A DNA stretch of 64,000 nt from Gracilariopsis chorda. Taxonomy: Eukaryota > Rhodophyta > Florideophyceae > Gracilariales > Gracilariaceae. Position 1 is the first letter of the stretch. Each line of letters starts with the position of its first letter. The position numbers and the translations under genes were made by a program. Of the stretch, positions 22,251-34,690 are shown in pieces. The notes beneath the pieces are model-generated. The model was not told where the DNA came from. It was given only the letters and a program-made list of their open reading frames with translations, and ran no database searches. The stretch is from positions 57,282-121,281 of the forward strand of contig NBIV01000231.1 of assembly GCA_003194525.1 (NCBI GenBank), read 5' to 3'.

Positions 22251-23780
22251 GAGACACCACTACACATGACTAGCCTTTGTCTCCGAAATCCAGAGCTGAT
22301 TGCTACAATCAAAAAACGGTATGAGGAAAATGCATGGGCACATAAAGTTCTACATGTGCTCCGAGACAAACAGCTGCCAGAAAACAAAAAGGCAGCCATA
22401 TGCAGTAGAAATTATATTTTTGAAGACGGTTTGGTGTATTGGAAAGGAAATAATGCAGAACGGATCTATTTTCTAAAAGACAAAGAACTTTGTCAATCTT
22501 TAATCGAAGCGTCACACATGCCGGGACACGTGGGCTTAGAGAAGACGTAATACATTTGTTCAAAACATTTTAATTCGAAAAGAATGTACGACGATGTACA
22601 AAAGTTTGTCCCATCCTGTCATGAATTTCAAGCTAACGAGAAGGAAGGAAGACTGAAAGAAGGAAACTTTCATCCTCGTCATTTTCCGGAACAATGCTGG
22701 GATATAATATGTACAGGTTTCCTGACCGAATTACCACCACTGACACGAAGAAAGATGCTCTTGTTGTTATAGTATAGAAACTGTGAAACCGAGCACTGTT
22801 CATAGGGGATACAAAGTCGGCCACCTCAAAGGAAACCATACAGTTGCTGTTCGAGAACTTTTTCCCAAAGCATGGAATGCCGCATACTATTATCCTTGAC
22901 AGAAACTCGCTTTTTAAGGCAAATTATTTTAAAAAAGTGGCGAACATACTCAGCGTCAGTTTGAACATGGCTATGAAAGACCATCCTGAGACAGATGGAC
23001 AAACTGCGAACACAATCAGAACGTATCATCAATGATCAGAAGCACTGTCCGGAAAGAGCCATCACGTTGGGACTGGGTATGGTGCGAATTGGAATATCAA
23101 CATAACTCTACCCCCCACATGGCTACTACTCTTACTCCATTTGAAGTCGACATCAGAAGGATCCCGCACTCAGAACTCACACGTATTATTAGACAAAAAA
23201 CTGTCAAATGTCAAGCTGATTGCGATATGGTTGATCCCCGGAGAGATTTTTGACGGCTCGCAGAAGTTAATCTTCTGAACGAAATCTCAAAAAAAGAATT
23301 GTGTGCAAACAAAAAAGGAAGGATCAGTCTTCTATTGTGGTTGACTTGGTTTTGTTAGAGACCCAAAGAACGAGAGCTTAAGAGAGTTCCGGAACCGCAA
23401 AGAAGTGGCAGCCAAAGTTCATGGGTCCTTTCGCAGTTTTGGAATTCATTGGTCTGGTGACATAAAGGATCGCACTACCACAGGTAATGAAAGAAATAAA
23501 CATTGTATTTCACGTTTCGACATTAAAGCGTCTCTACAGGCGTGAAAAAGACAAGGGTTCTCTGTCGGTGATCATTGGAACAGAAGGAAACGCTGAAAAA
23601 GACTTCATCGCTATCCTAAACAAGAATATATATAACCGACGTGTGGTTCATCTTGTGTGATTTGAGGGTGGTAGCGTAGAAGATGCAGATTGGATGAAAA
23701 AGATGGAATTGATAAAATTAAGTAGTTTAGGAAGACCTTTGAGAACTCTTTGCAGACAACGAGTTAAAAAGTAGGGTAAA
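22236..23780 (+). pseudogene. pol: GypsyC integrase and C-terminal region
   Basis: Follows RNase H in frame. The zinc domain is partly kept (EASHMPGHVGLEKT; the CXXC pair now reads CHEF). The core has HTIILDRNSLFKANYF (DRN for DRD) and DHPETDGQTANTI, and the usual downstream EYQHNSTPHMATTLTPFEV. A chromodomain-like end (VEDADWMKKMEL, near 23670-23715) is suggested but very decayed. Purine-rich AAAAAGTAGGGTAAA directly before 23781 is the likely polypurine tract. Confidence 0.8.
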
Positions 23781-24016
23781 TGTAACATAACGATTTCTAG
23801 AACAGATGTATCTTGATCACGGCCATATATAATGGTTGGAATTCAATGAAAAACAACGACCGTTCTTTTAAAATTCAAAAAAAAGGACCCTTCCTCTTTT
23901 TATATAAGAATCCCGGCAAATTCAAAACCGAAGAAGTTCAGTTAGTCGTCCTGTCTAAGATGTGTAAAATTTTGTCGTCTTTTTGAAGGGACACAGTCAT
24001 GAAGCCGATTTGTAAA
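23781..24016 (+). repeat. GypsyC 3' LTR
   Basis: Begins TGTAACATAACG and ends about TTGTAAA, followed directly by GATAG. Similar to the 5' LTR over its length, but with many differences, supporting an old insertion. Confidence 0.85.
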
Positions 24017-24021
24017 GATAG

Positions 24022-24467
24022 AGCCCTAGTACCACACTTTGTTTGGGTGTAAACCGGAGGTAGATGCTGGATATATTTACGGGAGTGATACCAATACTCG
24101 GTGAGCCAGATGGCTGGCTCGAGGTGCAAATCCGTGTAAGAGGTGTTCCTGTACAATGATAATCCACAGGGAAAAAAGGAAATGGGAAAAAGTACCAAAG
24201 AGAAATCTACATACCCGACGCGTCGTGTAGTGATCAGAAAATGACTCAGTGGTGAGGGTAGTGCTCATTCAGTCAGCGTGGCAAAACTCAATACTGATTC
24301 AAACAATTTGAAGTCCCTAAAACAATTATAGTAATTGAAATGCTAATTCCAGGCCAGGCTGCGCGAATGCACAGCGTAGAGCAGATCAGAGGGTCTAAAA
24401 GTCACTGGGCAGCTGAATATAACAATACCGGATGCATTGAGACTCCGGGAAGATTTTCACACAGGCG
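24022..24467. other. Unassigned stretch between GypsyC and GypsyD
   Basis: No supported gene, repeat match or motif. Confidence 0.4.
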
Positions 24468-25263
24468 TGAAGTGCAATGCTCTCAGGGAGGGATTCGTGG
24501 TACATGGTTGATTTTCCGATTGTTTTGGTGATGGAGTCATTGCATGAACTACGACCACTAAAAGTGGATTGGAAAGGTGGGACACGGCAGAGTCAGCTGG
24601 TGGTTGGCCACAGCAGTGGCCATGAACCACCAAAGTGGAGTAATTTAGTTAGTTGTATTTATTATTTTTACAACCATTTCTGGGATGGGTAGTATTTAGT
24701 GCGCCGACGAGTTGCCGTCCCACCAGTAAAACTTTTTCAAAAAGGGCCCTCAACCTGCGGAATTGGTTCTAAACCTCACTGCCTTTGTGTGTTCTCTACT
24801 CCTCCTTCAAGGGAAGCACCGTAACATACGGAAAGTCTAAGCCCCTTGCCTATGTTAAAGATCCGAATATTTGGATTTTTATACCAACTGTCTTGGTTTT
24901 TGCCTTGTATATGGTTTATTTACGGGCACTGCCGTTAGTCTTCGTCACGACACTCGTGACTCAGGTCCCCCTTATTTTTCCCTTTACAGGGTGGCTTTCC
25001 CGCTACCCACGGCTCGTGTTCGCTCGTACCACTAACTTGGAAACCCAACCTCTCTAGAGGACGACCAACCCCATATACCGCTCCTGCGGATAGCCGATTC
25101 TTGCGTCAACCTCCATGCGCAAGTCGCGACGGGTGGCCTCGGCCTTACAACCCGACATAGTCGTGCCACTCCTGGGAGGGCTCTATCCAACTGGGCTCAG
25201 CTCTAGCGAGGAAAGATCCCGAACGTCTTTCGGTGCAGTCCGGCCTCCGGGCATTGCACTGCA
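24468..25263 (+). repeat. GypsyD 5' LTR
   Basis: 796 bp, TGAAGTGCAATGCTCTC to GGCATTGCACTGCA. Clearly related to family-B LTRs in order of motifs, though diverged. Confidence 0.85.
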
Positions 25264-25266
25264 AAG

Positions 25267-25284
25267 TGGTCTCCTGACTTAGAA
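25267..25284 (+). other. GypsyD primer-binding site
   Basis: TGGTCTCCTGACTTAGAA, three bases after the LTR. The same site occurs in GypsyE. It would pair with a tRNA whose 3' end reads TCAGGAGACCA; I cannot name that tRNA. Confidence 0.75.
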
Positions 25285-25369
25285 TCGGTTTTGTGTTTGG
25301 TTCCCTCTTTCGAGGTTTTGTTTCTTTTGTTTGCTTTCCAGAAGTTCCGGTGGTTTCCCGTCGTAAGGG

Positions 25370-27250
25370 TTGGCCTTCGTGTCGAGTACGCCCTCCCCTG
25401 CGGAGCCTGAAATTACGCGAAGCCACTCCCACAATGGTGGAGAGTATTTCGAAGCTCGGTTCGTTTCTTGGATCTCGACTCGCGCGAAATCCAGCCATGC
25501 TGTGGTTGCCTCGTCTAGGACTTCAAACCCACCTCGGGAACCCCGAAACTACACGTCGACCCCGTTATCAAAATACGTGGATGGTGCTCATCTGGCTCCG
25601 GCCATGACCGTCGCCACACCTGAACCCCGTCTGAAGGGCGATAACACCCCCAAGGGACTTCCATAGAATCTCAGGTTCATGCTTTGTGGACCGCAGACGA
25701 CACCCTTGTGGGGGAATTACAAACCCTCCGTGAGGTGGTGATGGACACCCTTACAAAGGTGGTCGCAGAGGATCTCCGTATCATACGGTCTGATGTCAAA
25801 TCTATGTTAGGGAGTTTGGAGCAACCCGCCACCTTCGAAGAAGGAGTTGACTCTCGATAAGATTGAGTTCGTGGCAGTCTAGAGACGTTAGAGCAGTTTA
25901 TCCTCATGGATATAACGTCTCCGGATGATCCGGCACCAGCTGCATCACGCCACGACCAGCGTGCTGGTGGAAAGAAGCGCCGATATAAGCGGAAACAGAA
26001 ACGAGATCACTCGGATTCTGATTTTACGACGTCATCGAACTAATCCCAAAACGGGTCAGAGGGTTTTAGTTCCTCGGACTTCAACTCGGAGCACGAGAAA
26101 CGAGACTGTTCTTCTCGCTCTAAGCGGTAATTTGCCACCCAAGGTGTGAATCGTACCCGCAGCAAGGGGAGAAGACACCATGCCCTCAGGAAATTAAAAC
26201 CGACGAACCCGTTTTATCGAATATTATTGTCATACCGGTACTACTGGCTTCAATATTCCTCTTTAGTACGTACACCCAGTGGCACGGGGAAGGTGAAAGA
26301 GTGTATAAAACGTATGCCACTCTCACTGCCTTACCAATATTTTACTGGAGAAGCCCAATTATGGTGTTGGGCTTTATTTCCTGCTTTGTAGTGGAAGCCG
26401 GTATCCTCTGAATGAATGAGGGACAAGCCTATTTGGAATTACCCTATTTCTTACGGAGAGTGGCAGGGGACCACTACACCTCTGTCAGAGGATCATGGCG
26501 TGCCTCAGAGGGAGGAGTAACCTGCTGGCCGGAGGCTGGGCAATACTTATTGCGCTCCTATGCCACCAATACTGCCATTAAGGTGGCAATCCTCACTTTG
26601 CAAGATACTCGTCAGCGCTCAGGCGAGACAAAACCGATTACGCCGTGCGCATCAACAAGACCTTCCACCGTTGTGGGAATGTATACCCCACAGGGGAACG
26701 TTACACCATGTTCATCGATGGCTTTGAGCCGGCAATCCGGAGTCTTGTCACTCTTTACCGCGGGGAAAAGCTAAGGATCACCAACCTTGAGCTTCTTCAA
26801 CACGCTCGAGCAGAAGGGGAAGCATTATGTGCAAGAACCCCGAATCATCGTTCTAAACCCGCCAGAGCGTTGTTTCGAGAGATTGATCCCTCATCGTTCT
26901 CGCTGTTAGCGGATAGAACCCCCCAACAGGCATGCGACACCGTGAATTTAGCAAAAGAAGATGGTGTATCTATACCAACCACGGATATAATGTCAACGAC
27001 GGAGAACACATTCGAAACGGCGTAAGAAAACCTCGCATTTTCCTTGGGAACAATCGCATTCAGCCGCCAGGAGTCCCGTTTATGAACAGTCAATCCCGTC
27101 ATCAATGGTTTGGATGGAATGACACCCACCCTGCGGTACGTTTCTCCGATGCTCGGGATATTAACCGGCGAGTCGCCGTGTTGGCTCTGATTTGCCACCT
27201 TTGCTACACCCATGGCCATACATCCCCTCAGTGTCTTTGCTAACTGAAGG
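25370..27250 (+). pseudogene. gag: GypsyD gag
   Basis: N-terminal part SSTPSPAEPEITRSHSHNGG matches the GypsyE Gag start. The capsid region follows over several frames (SYRYYWLQYSSLVRTPSGTG, ECIKRMPLSLPYQYFTGE, MNEGQAYLELPYFLRR, YLLRSYATNTAIKVAILTL, FHRCGNVYPTGERYTMFIDG), then a perfect CX2CX4HX4C zinc knuckle (CHLCYTHGHTSPQC, about 27190-27235). At least four frameshifts. Confidence 0.8.
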
Positions 27251-27559
27251 ATGTGGCCAAGGTGGTAGCAAATTACAACGCCCTCACTCCAGAGGAGAAA
27301 CGTTCCGTTCCGACGGCTTCGTACATCCGTGCTAAAACGGACTTCTCGAATGCCTTGCCACATATCCCATGTGCACGGCTAGCTTCAATTAACCCGAATT
27401 GGGAAGTCACGCAAACGTCCGACGCAATCACTGCTTATGAGGATAAGAACCCCGACCTCCGGAATGAAGCTCTCGTGGTCTAAGATCCTGGATTATCGCC
27501 TACCGTGGGAACCTCCCAGGAAAACTAACTGAGGGAGTCTCTCCTTTGGGAGAGGCGTC

Positions 27560-28500
27560 CTCAGAGATGAGGCTGTTGACGCCCGAGACGTCGCCGCCCC
27601 GCTCTCCGTTGAAAATAATTTCAAGGAAAGACACCCCAGAAGCGGACTCTGCACACCTCTCTGTGCTGCTTCGCCCGTGGATACAGAGTAAAAACCCCCG
27701 GATCCCAAATAGAGTCTTGGTCATGGTCCAAGCGCAACTACAAGGTTTATGCCGACCTTGTCCTGGACACCCATTTTATGGTGAGATTTCTAACAGTCCT
27801 GGACACAGGTCCAGGCCCCACCTTTAACGTGGCATCATTGCTACCCCCGCAGTTGTGGTCTCGTATCCATTCCGAAACGGTTTCCGACGTCGCAGATGCG
27901 CACAATAATCCGTTAAAAACAGTGGGTACCGTGGACTTAGTGGTGCGGTTGGGCACCTCCGTGGTGAAGCTTGACTTTATTGTTTGTCGGTCATTGGCCG
28001 CTCCAGTCATACTGAGATGTGCTTACTGCGACAGATTTCTCGATGTTATCAGGCCCCGCCTTAGGCGTGTGGAACTGGACGACGAGTCGTCAGACCCGAT
28101 CGTCCGTCGCCCGCTGAAGCGTGCTTCCCAGAAGCAAGTCCCACTCTCTGTTGCGCAGGAACCACCGCCCGCGTCTCAAGAGTCCATCAAACTTCGAGTC
28201 GCAGCCTCAGTATCTATACCGCCTGAGTCTCAAGTCTGGCTGCAAGTCAATTGCCGTCAAGAGGGTCTTCGGGTTATTCAACCTCTGCCCTCGTTATACG
28301 ATAAATACCAGCTCGCGCTGACAAACGGAATTGTTTACGTTACCCCGGATGCTTTTTTCGGGATACTAGTTGCCAATCTTGGCCAGCGCTTCCAGTACCT
28401 GGTAAAAGACCAAGAACTTGGAAGCGTCAATCCACACCCCCTTGATGCTTCCGACGAAGATGACGACCGCCGACGTTCTCGGAATCGCTACCTCTTCTGA
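27560..28500 (+). pseudogene. pol: GypsyD protease region
   Basis: MVRFLTVLDTGPGPTFN carries the aspartic-protease DTG. NNPLKTVGTVDLVVRLG and SLAAPVILRCAYCDRF follow as in GypsyE, then a linker to RT. A frameshift lies before 27778. Confidence 0.82.
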
Positions 28501-28543
28501 GGAAGCCACACCTACCACCGATGACCTATCGTCAAAGTAGGGG

Positions 28544-30060
28544 GTGGAAACCGTTGTTTTAACGTCAAGCACCCTGAATACCTCGGAACCGGCGGCCACA
28601 CCTGTACCACAGGACAGTGCTACAGCAATTTATATCCGAATGGATCCCATAAAAAAACTAGAATATAAAGACTTCGGCTATGTGCCGGAGTCAGACCGCA
28701 AAAAACTCCGTGCAATGCTACGGGAATTTACCACGATATGGGATGGCTCGCTCGACGAGATTAATGCTACGGAACACCGGATAGATTTGTTACCGGGGGC
28801 ACGTCCGATGGCACTACCCCCTTACAGGGCCGGACCGAAAGCTCGGGAGGAAGAGCAGTCCCAGGTCGACGAAAGGCTCCAAGCAGGTGTGATAGAGCCC
28901 GCAAAATAATACTGGTAGCCCAAGTTGTACTGGCTTTATAGGCCAACGGAACCTGGAGGTTCTGTGTTGACAATCTCCGGCTCAACGCAGTGACCATTAG
29001 GGACACATATCCCATCCCTCGTATGCACGAGTGCATAGGCTTCCTTGGAGACGCTACCGTGTTCACAGATTTGGACGCCAACTGAGGCTACTGGCAGATC
29101 CCTGTTAGACAGGAGGATCGCGACAAGATCTAGTTCACCTGCCACGCAGGATTGTACCGCTTCAAACGGATGCCATTTGGTTTGAACAATGCTCCCGCTA
29201 CCTTTCAGCGTGCAATAGATATTCTGTTGGACGGCTTCAAGTCGCGGAGCTGCCCGGTCGACCTGGATAATATTATGACCTTCTCCAATAATCTGGACGG
29301 CCATCTCACCCCTATCAGCGACGTTGTGACCGTACTCCGCGATGCGAAAATTACCCTCAAGTTGAGGAAGTGAGAGTTCTTTGCCGATACAGTCAAGTAG
29401 CTGGGACAAATCATCCGTCCGGGACAGATAATGATCGAGAAGGCTCAAGTCAAGTCCTTCGTTGAAGCCAAGGCAGCCCGCACTCAAACGGAACTTCGCT
29501 CGTTCTTGGAGCTTATCAACGTCTACCGGCGGTTTATCCCGAACGATTCGGATATAGCAGCACCTTTGAACGCGTTGTTACCCAAAGGAAATCCCCCACA
29601 ATTGGGACAATTCACGCCCGAGCAATCGGAAGCGTTTAACTGCTTATAAGAGGCTGTCACGTCAGCATCTATCTTATCGTTACCCAAACTGGGACTTCCG
29701 TACTCCGTGGACACGGACTCGAGCGACTACCAAGTTGGTTGTGCTCTTTTCCTAACGACCCCAGAGGGGTACCGAAGGCGAATTGGTTATTGGTCACGTG
29801 CGCTCAATGTCCACCAGCGGAACTAATCTGTGTCGGAGAAAGAATGTCTCGCCGTCGTGTGGGCACTTTCTACCCCTACGCCCCTATCTTATGGGAATTC
29901 ATTTTACCGTATACACGGATCATTCCTCGTTGGGGTGGTTAATGAACAAATCCGATCCCTTGGGCATCCTCATGCGCTGGAGACTCTGCCTTGCAGAATA
30001 TGACTTCCACGTCATATATAAAAAGCGTGCACTCAACACCCAGGCTGACGCTTTGTCGCG
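28544..30060 (+). pseudogene. pol: GypsyD reverse transcriptase and RNase H
   Basis: Readable RT with ATEHRIDLLPGARPMALPPY, LRLNAVTIRDTYPIPRMHEC, ATVFTDLDAN, YRFKRMPFGLNNAPATFQRA and VDLDNIMTFSNN (YLDD changed to DLDN). RNase H follows (SVDTDSSDYQVGCALF, SVSEKECLAVVWALS). Mostly one frame to about 29880 with eight or more stops. Confidence 0.85.
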
Positions 30061-33000
30061 TTTACCTACAAATCGGGAAGCAATCCCAATGGAGGATGAG
30101 GAAATTACCTGCTTCAGAGCTGAAGAACCAGATGAACCGGAGTGGAAGTTCGAGGAATGGCCTGAAGACTGGAATGAACATGCTGACTCTGACAACTTAC
30201 TCGCATCCTGCGAGACCTCTAAGAACCACATACTGAGATGTTTTGTACCGGTTTTACCGGAGGATTTTATCCGAGAACAGTTTGGTGACCTCTTCTGTAT
30301 GAGGATTCGTGCCCGTTTAAACGGTGGCGAAGACCTCCCGTTCGAGAAGAACGATAAAGGCTACCTCGTTCGGTTGGTCAAAGCTCGCCCACATATTGTG
30401 GTACCTCATTCCCTGCAGTCGCGGGTGTTACATCTCTCGCACTATGCGAAGCTCGGTGGCCACTTAGTTCGTAGGAAGCTCTACCTCACCCTGCGAAGGG
30501 CATTTTACTGGAATGCCATGGCGGTTGATTGCTACGCAACTGTGCAGTTTTGTAGCGAATGCTCGAAGAACCAGGTGAAGCTCCGCAGGAACGCGAGGAA
30601 AGTGAAGCTATTCCCTGCTAGGGGGCCACTGGAGTTTATCGCAGTCGGTATTCTCGGACCTCTTCTCACTACAAATACAGGCAAAAAGATCCTACTTGTG
30701 ATCGCCGATCACTTTTTGAAGCTTTTTCGGACGGTTCCTCTTCGGAGGATAACCACTTCGCGGTGGCCCAGGCTATGGTAACGCACTGCATTTTTGTCTA
30801 CGGTCCTCCTGTGGAGGTGCTCTCCGATAACGAACGGCAGTTCGCGTCCAAGTTCTTCCAGGATGTTTGTCTCATCCTGGACGTGAAAACCTTGTTCACG
30901 ACTATCTAACATCCCCAGTGTAATGGGCAGGACGAACGGTTCAACCGGACTTTGTTGGCCTCTCTCCGTGCCTACAATGCTGATCACCCCAAAACTTGGG
31001 ACTTGAATGCAGATGCTTTAAAAATTTGCATAAAATACACAAGTTCACCGGACTACTGGAGTGTCACCGTTCGAATTGGTTCTATCTCGTTCACCCCCGC
31101 CTGTGGCGTTAGAATCTCAAGCCACCTTGGACAATTTCCAATCTGTGGGTCGCTACCACCAAGGATGGAAGCAATGGCTTACTAAACTGGTCTCCGCAGG
31201 GCGGAAGTCTATGGAACGTGCGCAAGCCGCGTACAAGCGGGATTTCGACGCTCGTTTACGAGATAATGCTCCCCGCATACAGGCTAATACCTACGTCTTA
31301 ATACGTAAAGAATATTATAACCCGGAACGGGAGAAGCGTCACAAGCTTTCGCCTGTGGCGGATGGACCGTTTAAAGTGGTATCCGTTGACTCGGACACTG
31401 TCGTAGTGGAAATGGGCAAGGCACACGAGCGGATTTCCGGCGATCGTGTTGTACCTGCCTCTCCTCCCTCGTCTGAGGTCGTCCTGGAAACAGGGAAACC
31501 CGTCTCCACGGACTCAGCAACACCGGAAACCCCGGGAATAAATAGACCGACTACTCTACCACACCCTACTCGGGGCGTCTCCGATTTACCGACTTTGTCA
31601 GAACCCCCCGCTGGGCCGGATCGTTCAGGTCCAAACGGACCTTTCTCTACTCCTAACACTACCGCCCCTTCGGCGCGCATTTACGCCCGCCATGCGGGAT
31701 ATCTTACTATTACTCCCCTTGCTCCCTCTAAGGAGGGGGAGGGGACCTACCACCACGCTGGAAATTTATTACCGTCGCAACGGAATTTGAGCCGTGAAAC
31801 ACGGAAGGTCGATGAAGCCTCGCAATCCTCCCCACAGGGTTCCGGAACGATGCAGTTACACCATATGATACGGGAGAGTGGACCGACATCGCAGTCCGTA
31901 CCCCTGAGCCAGGGCAATTCCCGAGTCAGAATAGCGATATCGTTTCGCAGACCCCTCACCAGGGTGTAGTCGCAGAAGCGTCGTCAACGGAATTCCCTCC
32001 AAAATGGATTCCTCAGCATCATCCACACCGCTGGTAGCGGGCAACGCACGCGTTGGAAAACCAGCATTGCTGGAAAGTGGAGAGACCCTCTTGAGAGAGG
32101 AAGGCAGGAATGCACCTCTTGCAACTCAAGTCCCTGGCTCTACAGCCCCGGATTTGAGAACCTTTCATAACGAGAATGTTGTCCGAACTTTGGAGATCGA
32201 AGTGCTGAAGTTTCCGCGCAATTGCGGTAGTATACCGAGCGTCTTGTACAAATCCGGCGTCCTCGCCAGGGTTAAATCGGCCGTCCCGGATGATGCACCT
32301 CTTCAGGAAGACATCACACCTCAATTACAGGCAAATTCCCCGGACAGAGTGTCTACGGCGCCAGCTGTACACGCCCCATCAGGGAGTTTGATGCAACACA
32401 GTGGAGCATCGAAAGTAACCGCCGGATACCGGGTACCAACACAACAGCGCACGGCGCAGCTAGACAGTGAAAGGCCCATAGCAAGGGAGGCGGAAAGCAA
32501 AGAGGCGGTTCAGAGACACATGTCGTGGGAGTCATGTGAACGCACGAAGATTGCACGCCTCGCACCAATCACCGCGCGACGTGGAAAGCCCCACAAGGGA
32601 ATGAACTCTATAACTCCGCAAAAGCGGCAAGATGCCTGCAAGCTCGTGGTTTGACCGGACTACCGTCAACATGGGACGGAGGACCCCAGCAAACCAGCAG
32701 TACGACCCAATTACCGCAATACGCGGCAACCGTTCCACGACGACACCTTCTTGAGGGATATTATTCCGCACTCTGCGCCGCGCCCTCCCAGCGAAGCCAG
32801 CACGTTGCATCCTGACGCACATCTGAGGGAAAATATTGCGTCCCACCTTCAGCCCCTGACAAGCGAGGTCACCATAACACGGCAAGGCCGGCAAGTATAC
32901 AAACAATAGTTTGTGATTGAACGAATCGTCGGGCATCCGTGGAATCAGGAAGGGATTCTAAGGTACCACGACTTTTGGTACGGATATAACACAAGCTAGG

Positions 33001-33104
33001 GCCCCATGGAACCCATCGAACACCTCCCTCGTTCGAAGGTGGTCCAATATCACCTCAGCGCGGGTACCATAAATCCAGCTACGCTGTGCGACGCCCAAGT
33101 GTGA
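30061..33104 (+). pseudogene. pol: GypsyD integrase, long linker and chromodomain
   Basis: Integrase zinc domain (HYAKLGGHLVRRKL, CSECSKNQVK), core (VLSDNERQFASKFFQDVC), GPF/Y-type module (HKLSPVADGPFKVVSVDSD), then a 400-residue low-complexity linker. A degenerate chromodomain (FVIERIVGHPWNQEGI, WYGYN, MEPIEHLPRSKVVQYH) ends at about 33104. The linker holds a purine tract at 31727-31745 (TAAGGAGGGGGAGGGG) that matches the position of the internal tract in GypsyE. Confidence 0.82.
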
Positions 33105-33450
33105 TAAAAACGCCGCGAAGACGGGGAATGTAAGAAAGAAGGAGTACATCCTCTTTTCTGTAGACTCCGTCCAAGACGGGAATGAAGGAGAGAACGCCGT
33201 TCTAAACTGGAAAATTTGCTAAGGAGCCTCGCGCTTCTGTGCGATGCTAAGCAACATTACCGGCTAAGCCAGGGAAAGAGACCAGGATACTGGATTAGAT
33301 ATTCGACCCCTCCCCATCGTCCGGAGCGTGACCACCCGCAAGGCGGTAAGCCAAGGCATCCGCCATCGCGATGGCGTCACCCGAAATCTCAGCAGTGCTT
33401 AAACCCAAAAAACGATGATACCACTTTCATGGACTGTACCCCCGCTGCGG
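33105..33450. other. GypsyD spacer between pol and the antisense frame
   Basis: Short convergent gap between the chromodomain end (plus) and the end of the antisense reading (minus). No gene seen. Confidence 0.5.
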
Positions 33451-34690
33451 AGTGACGACCCGGTGTTTGCCATCGGAGGACTGGGAACCGGAGCCACGCC
33501 TTCGGGGGATTCGTCTACGACCATCTTGGCAACATCTAGTTCCCTGTCCACCTGCGCTTCGGGTTCGTTATCGATCATTGGGACATCCCTTCTTTACGCG
33601 CGGTAGTAATCGTCGGAGTCGACTTACCCAATCGGGTGGTAGTCCGGCACTTGCCGCTGTGCGTCGCGGAGTTCCTTAGCCTCCTCGGAAGAATCTCCCC
33701 GAACTCCCAGGGGTCGAAGTAAATGAAATCCCCAGCAAAGGCAGTGTTTCTACCAAGACCCGGACCACCAGTACCGCCACTGCCGCCGTCAAGCCGACCG
33801 CTCTGTTCCAGCGGGACCTCACCCCAATCAATACTTTCGATCAAACCAAGTAATTGGAGTACTTCATTGGTGGCAATAGCCCCAAAGGAGACACTGACGT
33901 CCAGGTTGCGACTAGCGGCCTGCACACGCGGTTGGATGAACCACATTTGATACTGGTCATAAACCTCAGCAAGGATATACGCCACAGTGCGGGGAGCACA
34001 CTCGGTTACAATTACCGACCAAAGCACCGAGCGGAGATCCTGAATCAAAAAGGAACCGAGGTACGTGAGTGCCGGCGGAAGCTCAATGTAGCAACCCCGG
34101 CAGCCCTCAGGAAACCTCCACCACTCGGGGAGTGCGACGTACCGACACTGTCGGTGAGGCGGAGCAATCCGCTCAATCTCCATATTTTGAGATGGGGCAA
34201 GGTACCCTAATCGGGATCGCCAGCGCCGTTCATAACGGATGAAGTTTTGGAGGACGTTGGACCAGGACTGCAGGGAAAGGTACCAGAATTCGGCCCAAAA
34301 TATCGATCCTTCCCAACACAGGGCTTCCTGCCGCGCAGTGGGAAAGTTCCTCCACGCGAGGTTTTCAAGGCTGGCCAGGCGTTCGCAGTAACCCATTTCA
34401 CCGTTCGTGCGAACTAGGCTGACTTCGAAGCCAAAGCCAGTACGCACCGGGAATTCGAAAGGCCGACGGCTCTGCCGTTGATATGCGATCTGCACCAGCA
34501 CCGCATGAGCCGCAGGCGCGGATTCTCCGTCGTTTCTTCAGATATAGTGCACCTTGATGGCGATTCGATGCCGCCAGTCTCAATTTGAGGTGACGAGGCT
34601 GGTTAGATCCCCGGGCAGGGTACCGGAACCATCCGCGTAGGCCGTAACCAAATCCTCGTCCAGGACAGGGATGCTGACTGGCCATTTATA
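33451..34690 (-). pseudogene. GypsyD antisense ORF (homologue of 48663-50447)
   Basis: Read leftward: LDEDLVTAYADGSGTLPGDL, DWRHRIAIKVHY, two stops, then an open stretch 34501-33575. The open stretch contains RRPFEFPVRT, NGEMGYCERLASLENLAWRN, ARQEALCW, IRYERRWRSRLGYLAPSQN, MEIERIAPPHRQCRYVALPE, AYILAEVYDQYQMWFIQPRV and LGRNTAFAGDFIYFDPWEF. Past a frameshift, homology continues (VDSDDYYR, MIDNEPEAQVD). Roughly half of residues match the GypsyE copy by eye. No known domain. Confidence 0.8.

Larger units (their letters stand above)
12152..24016 (+). mobile_element. GypsyC: Ty3/gypsy element with 6.5-kb nested insertion
   Basis: Flanked by a perfect 5-bp duplication GATAG (12147-12151 and 24017-24021). 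LTRs of about 240 bp lie at both ends, and gag, protease, RT, RNase H and integrase occur in Ty3 order on the plus strand. gag is interrupted between about 13130 and 19850 by unrelated DNA (TTC27 pseudogene, hAT1). Many stops throughout; LTRs are clearly diverged, so this is an old element. Confidence 0.9.
24468..34690 (+). mobile_element. GypsyD: chromovirus with antisense ORF, 3' end lost
   Basis: 5' LTR, primer-binding site, gag, protease, RT, RNase H, integrase and chromodomain on the plus strand. Then a reading frame on the minus strand homologous to the one in GypsyE. Homology to GypsyE stops at about 34690 in the middle of that frame, so the 3' LTR and polypurine tract are missing. Dozens of stops; older than GypsyE. 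Confidence 0.88.
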
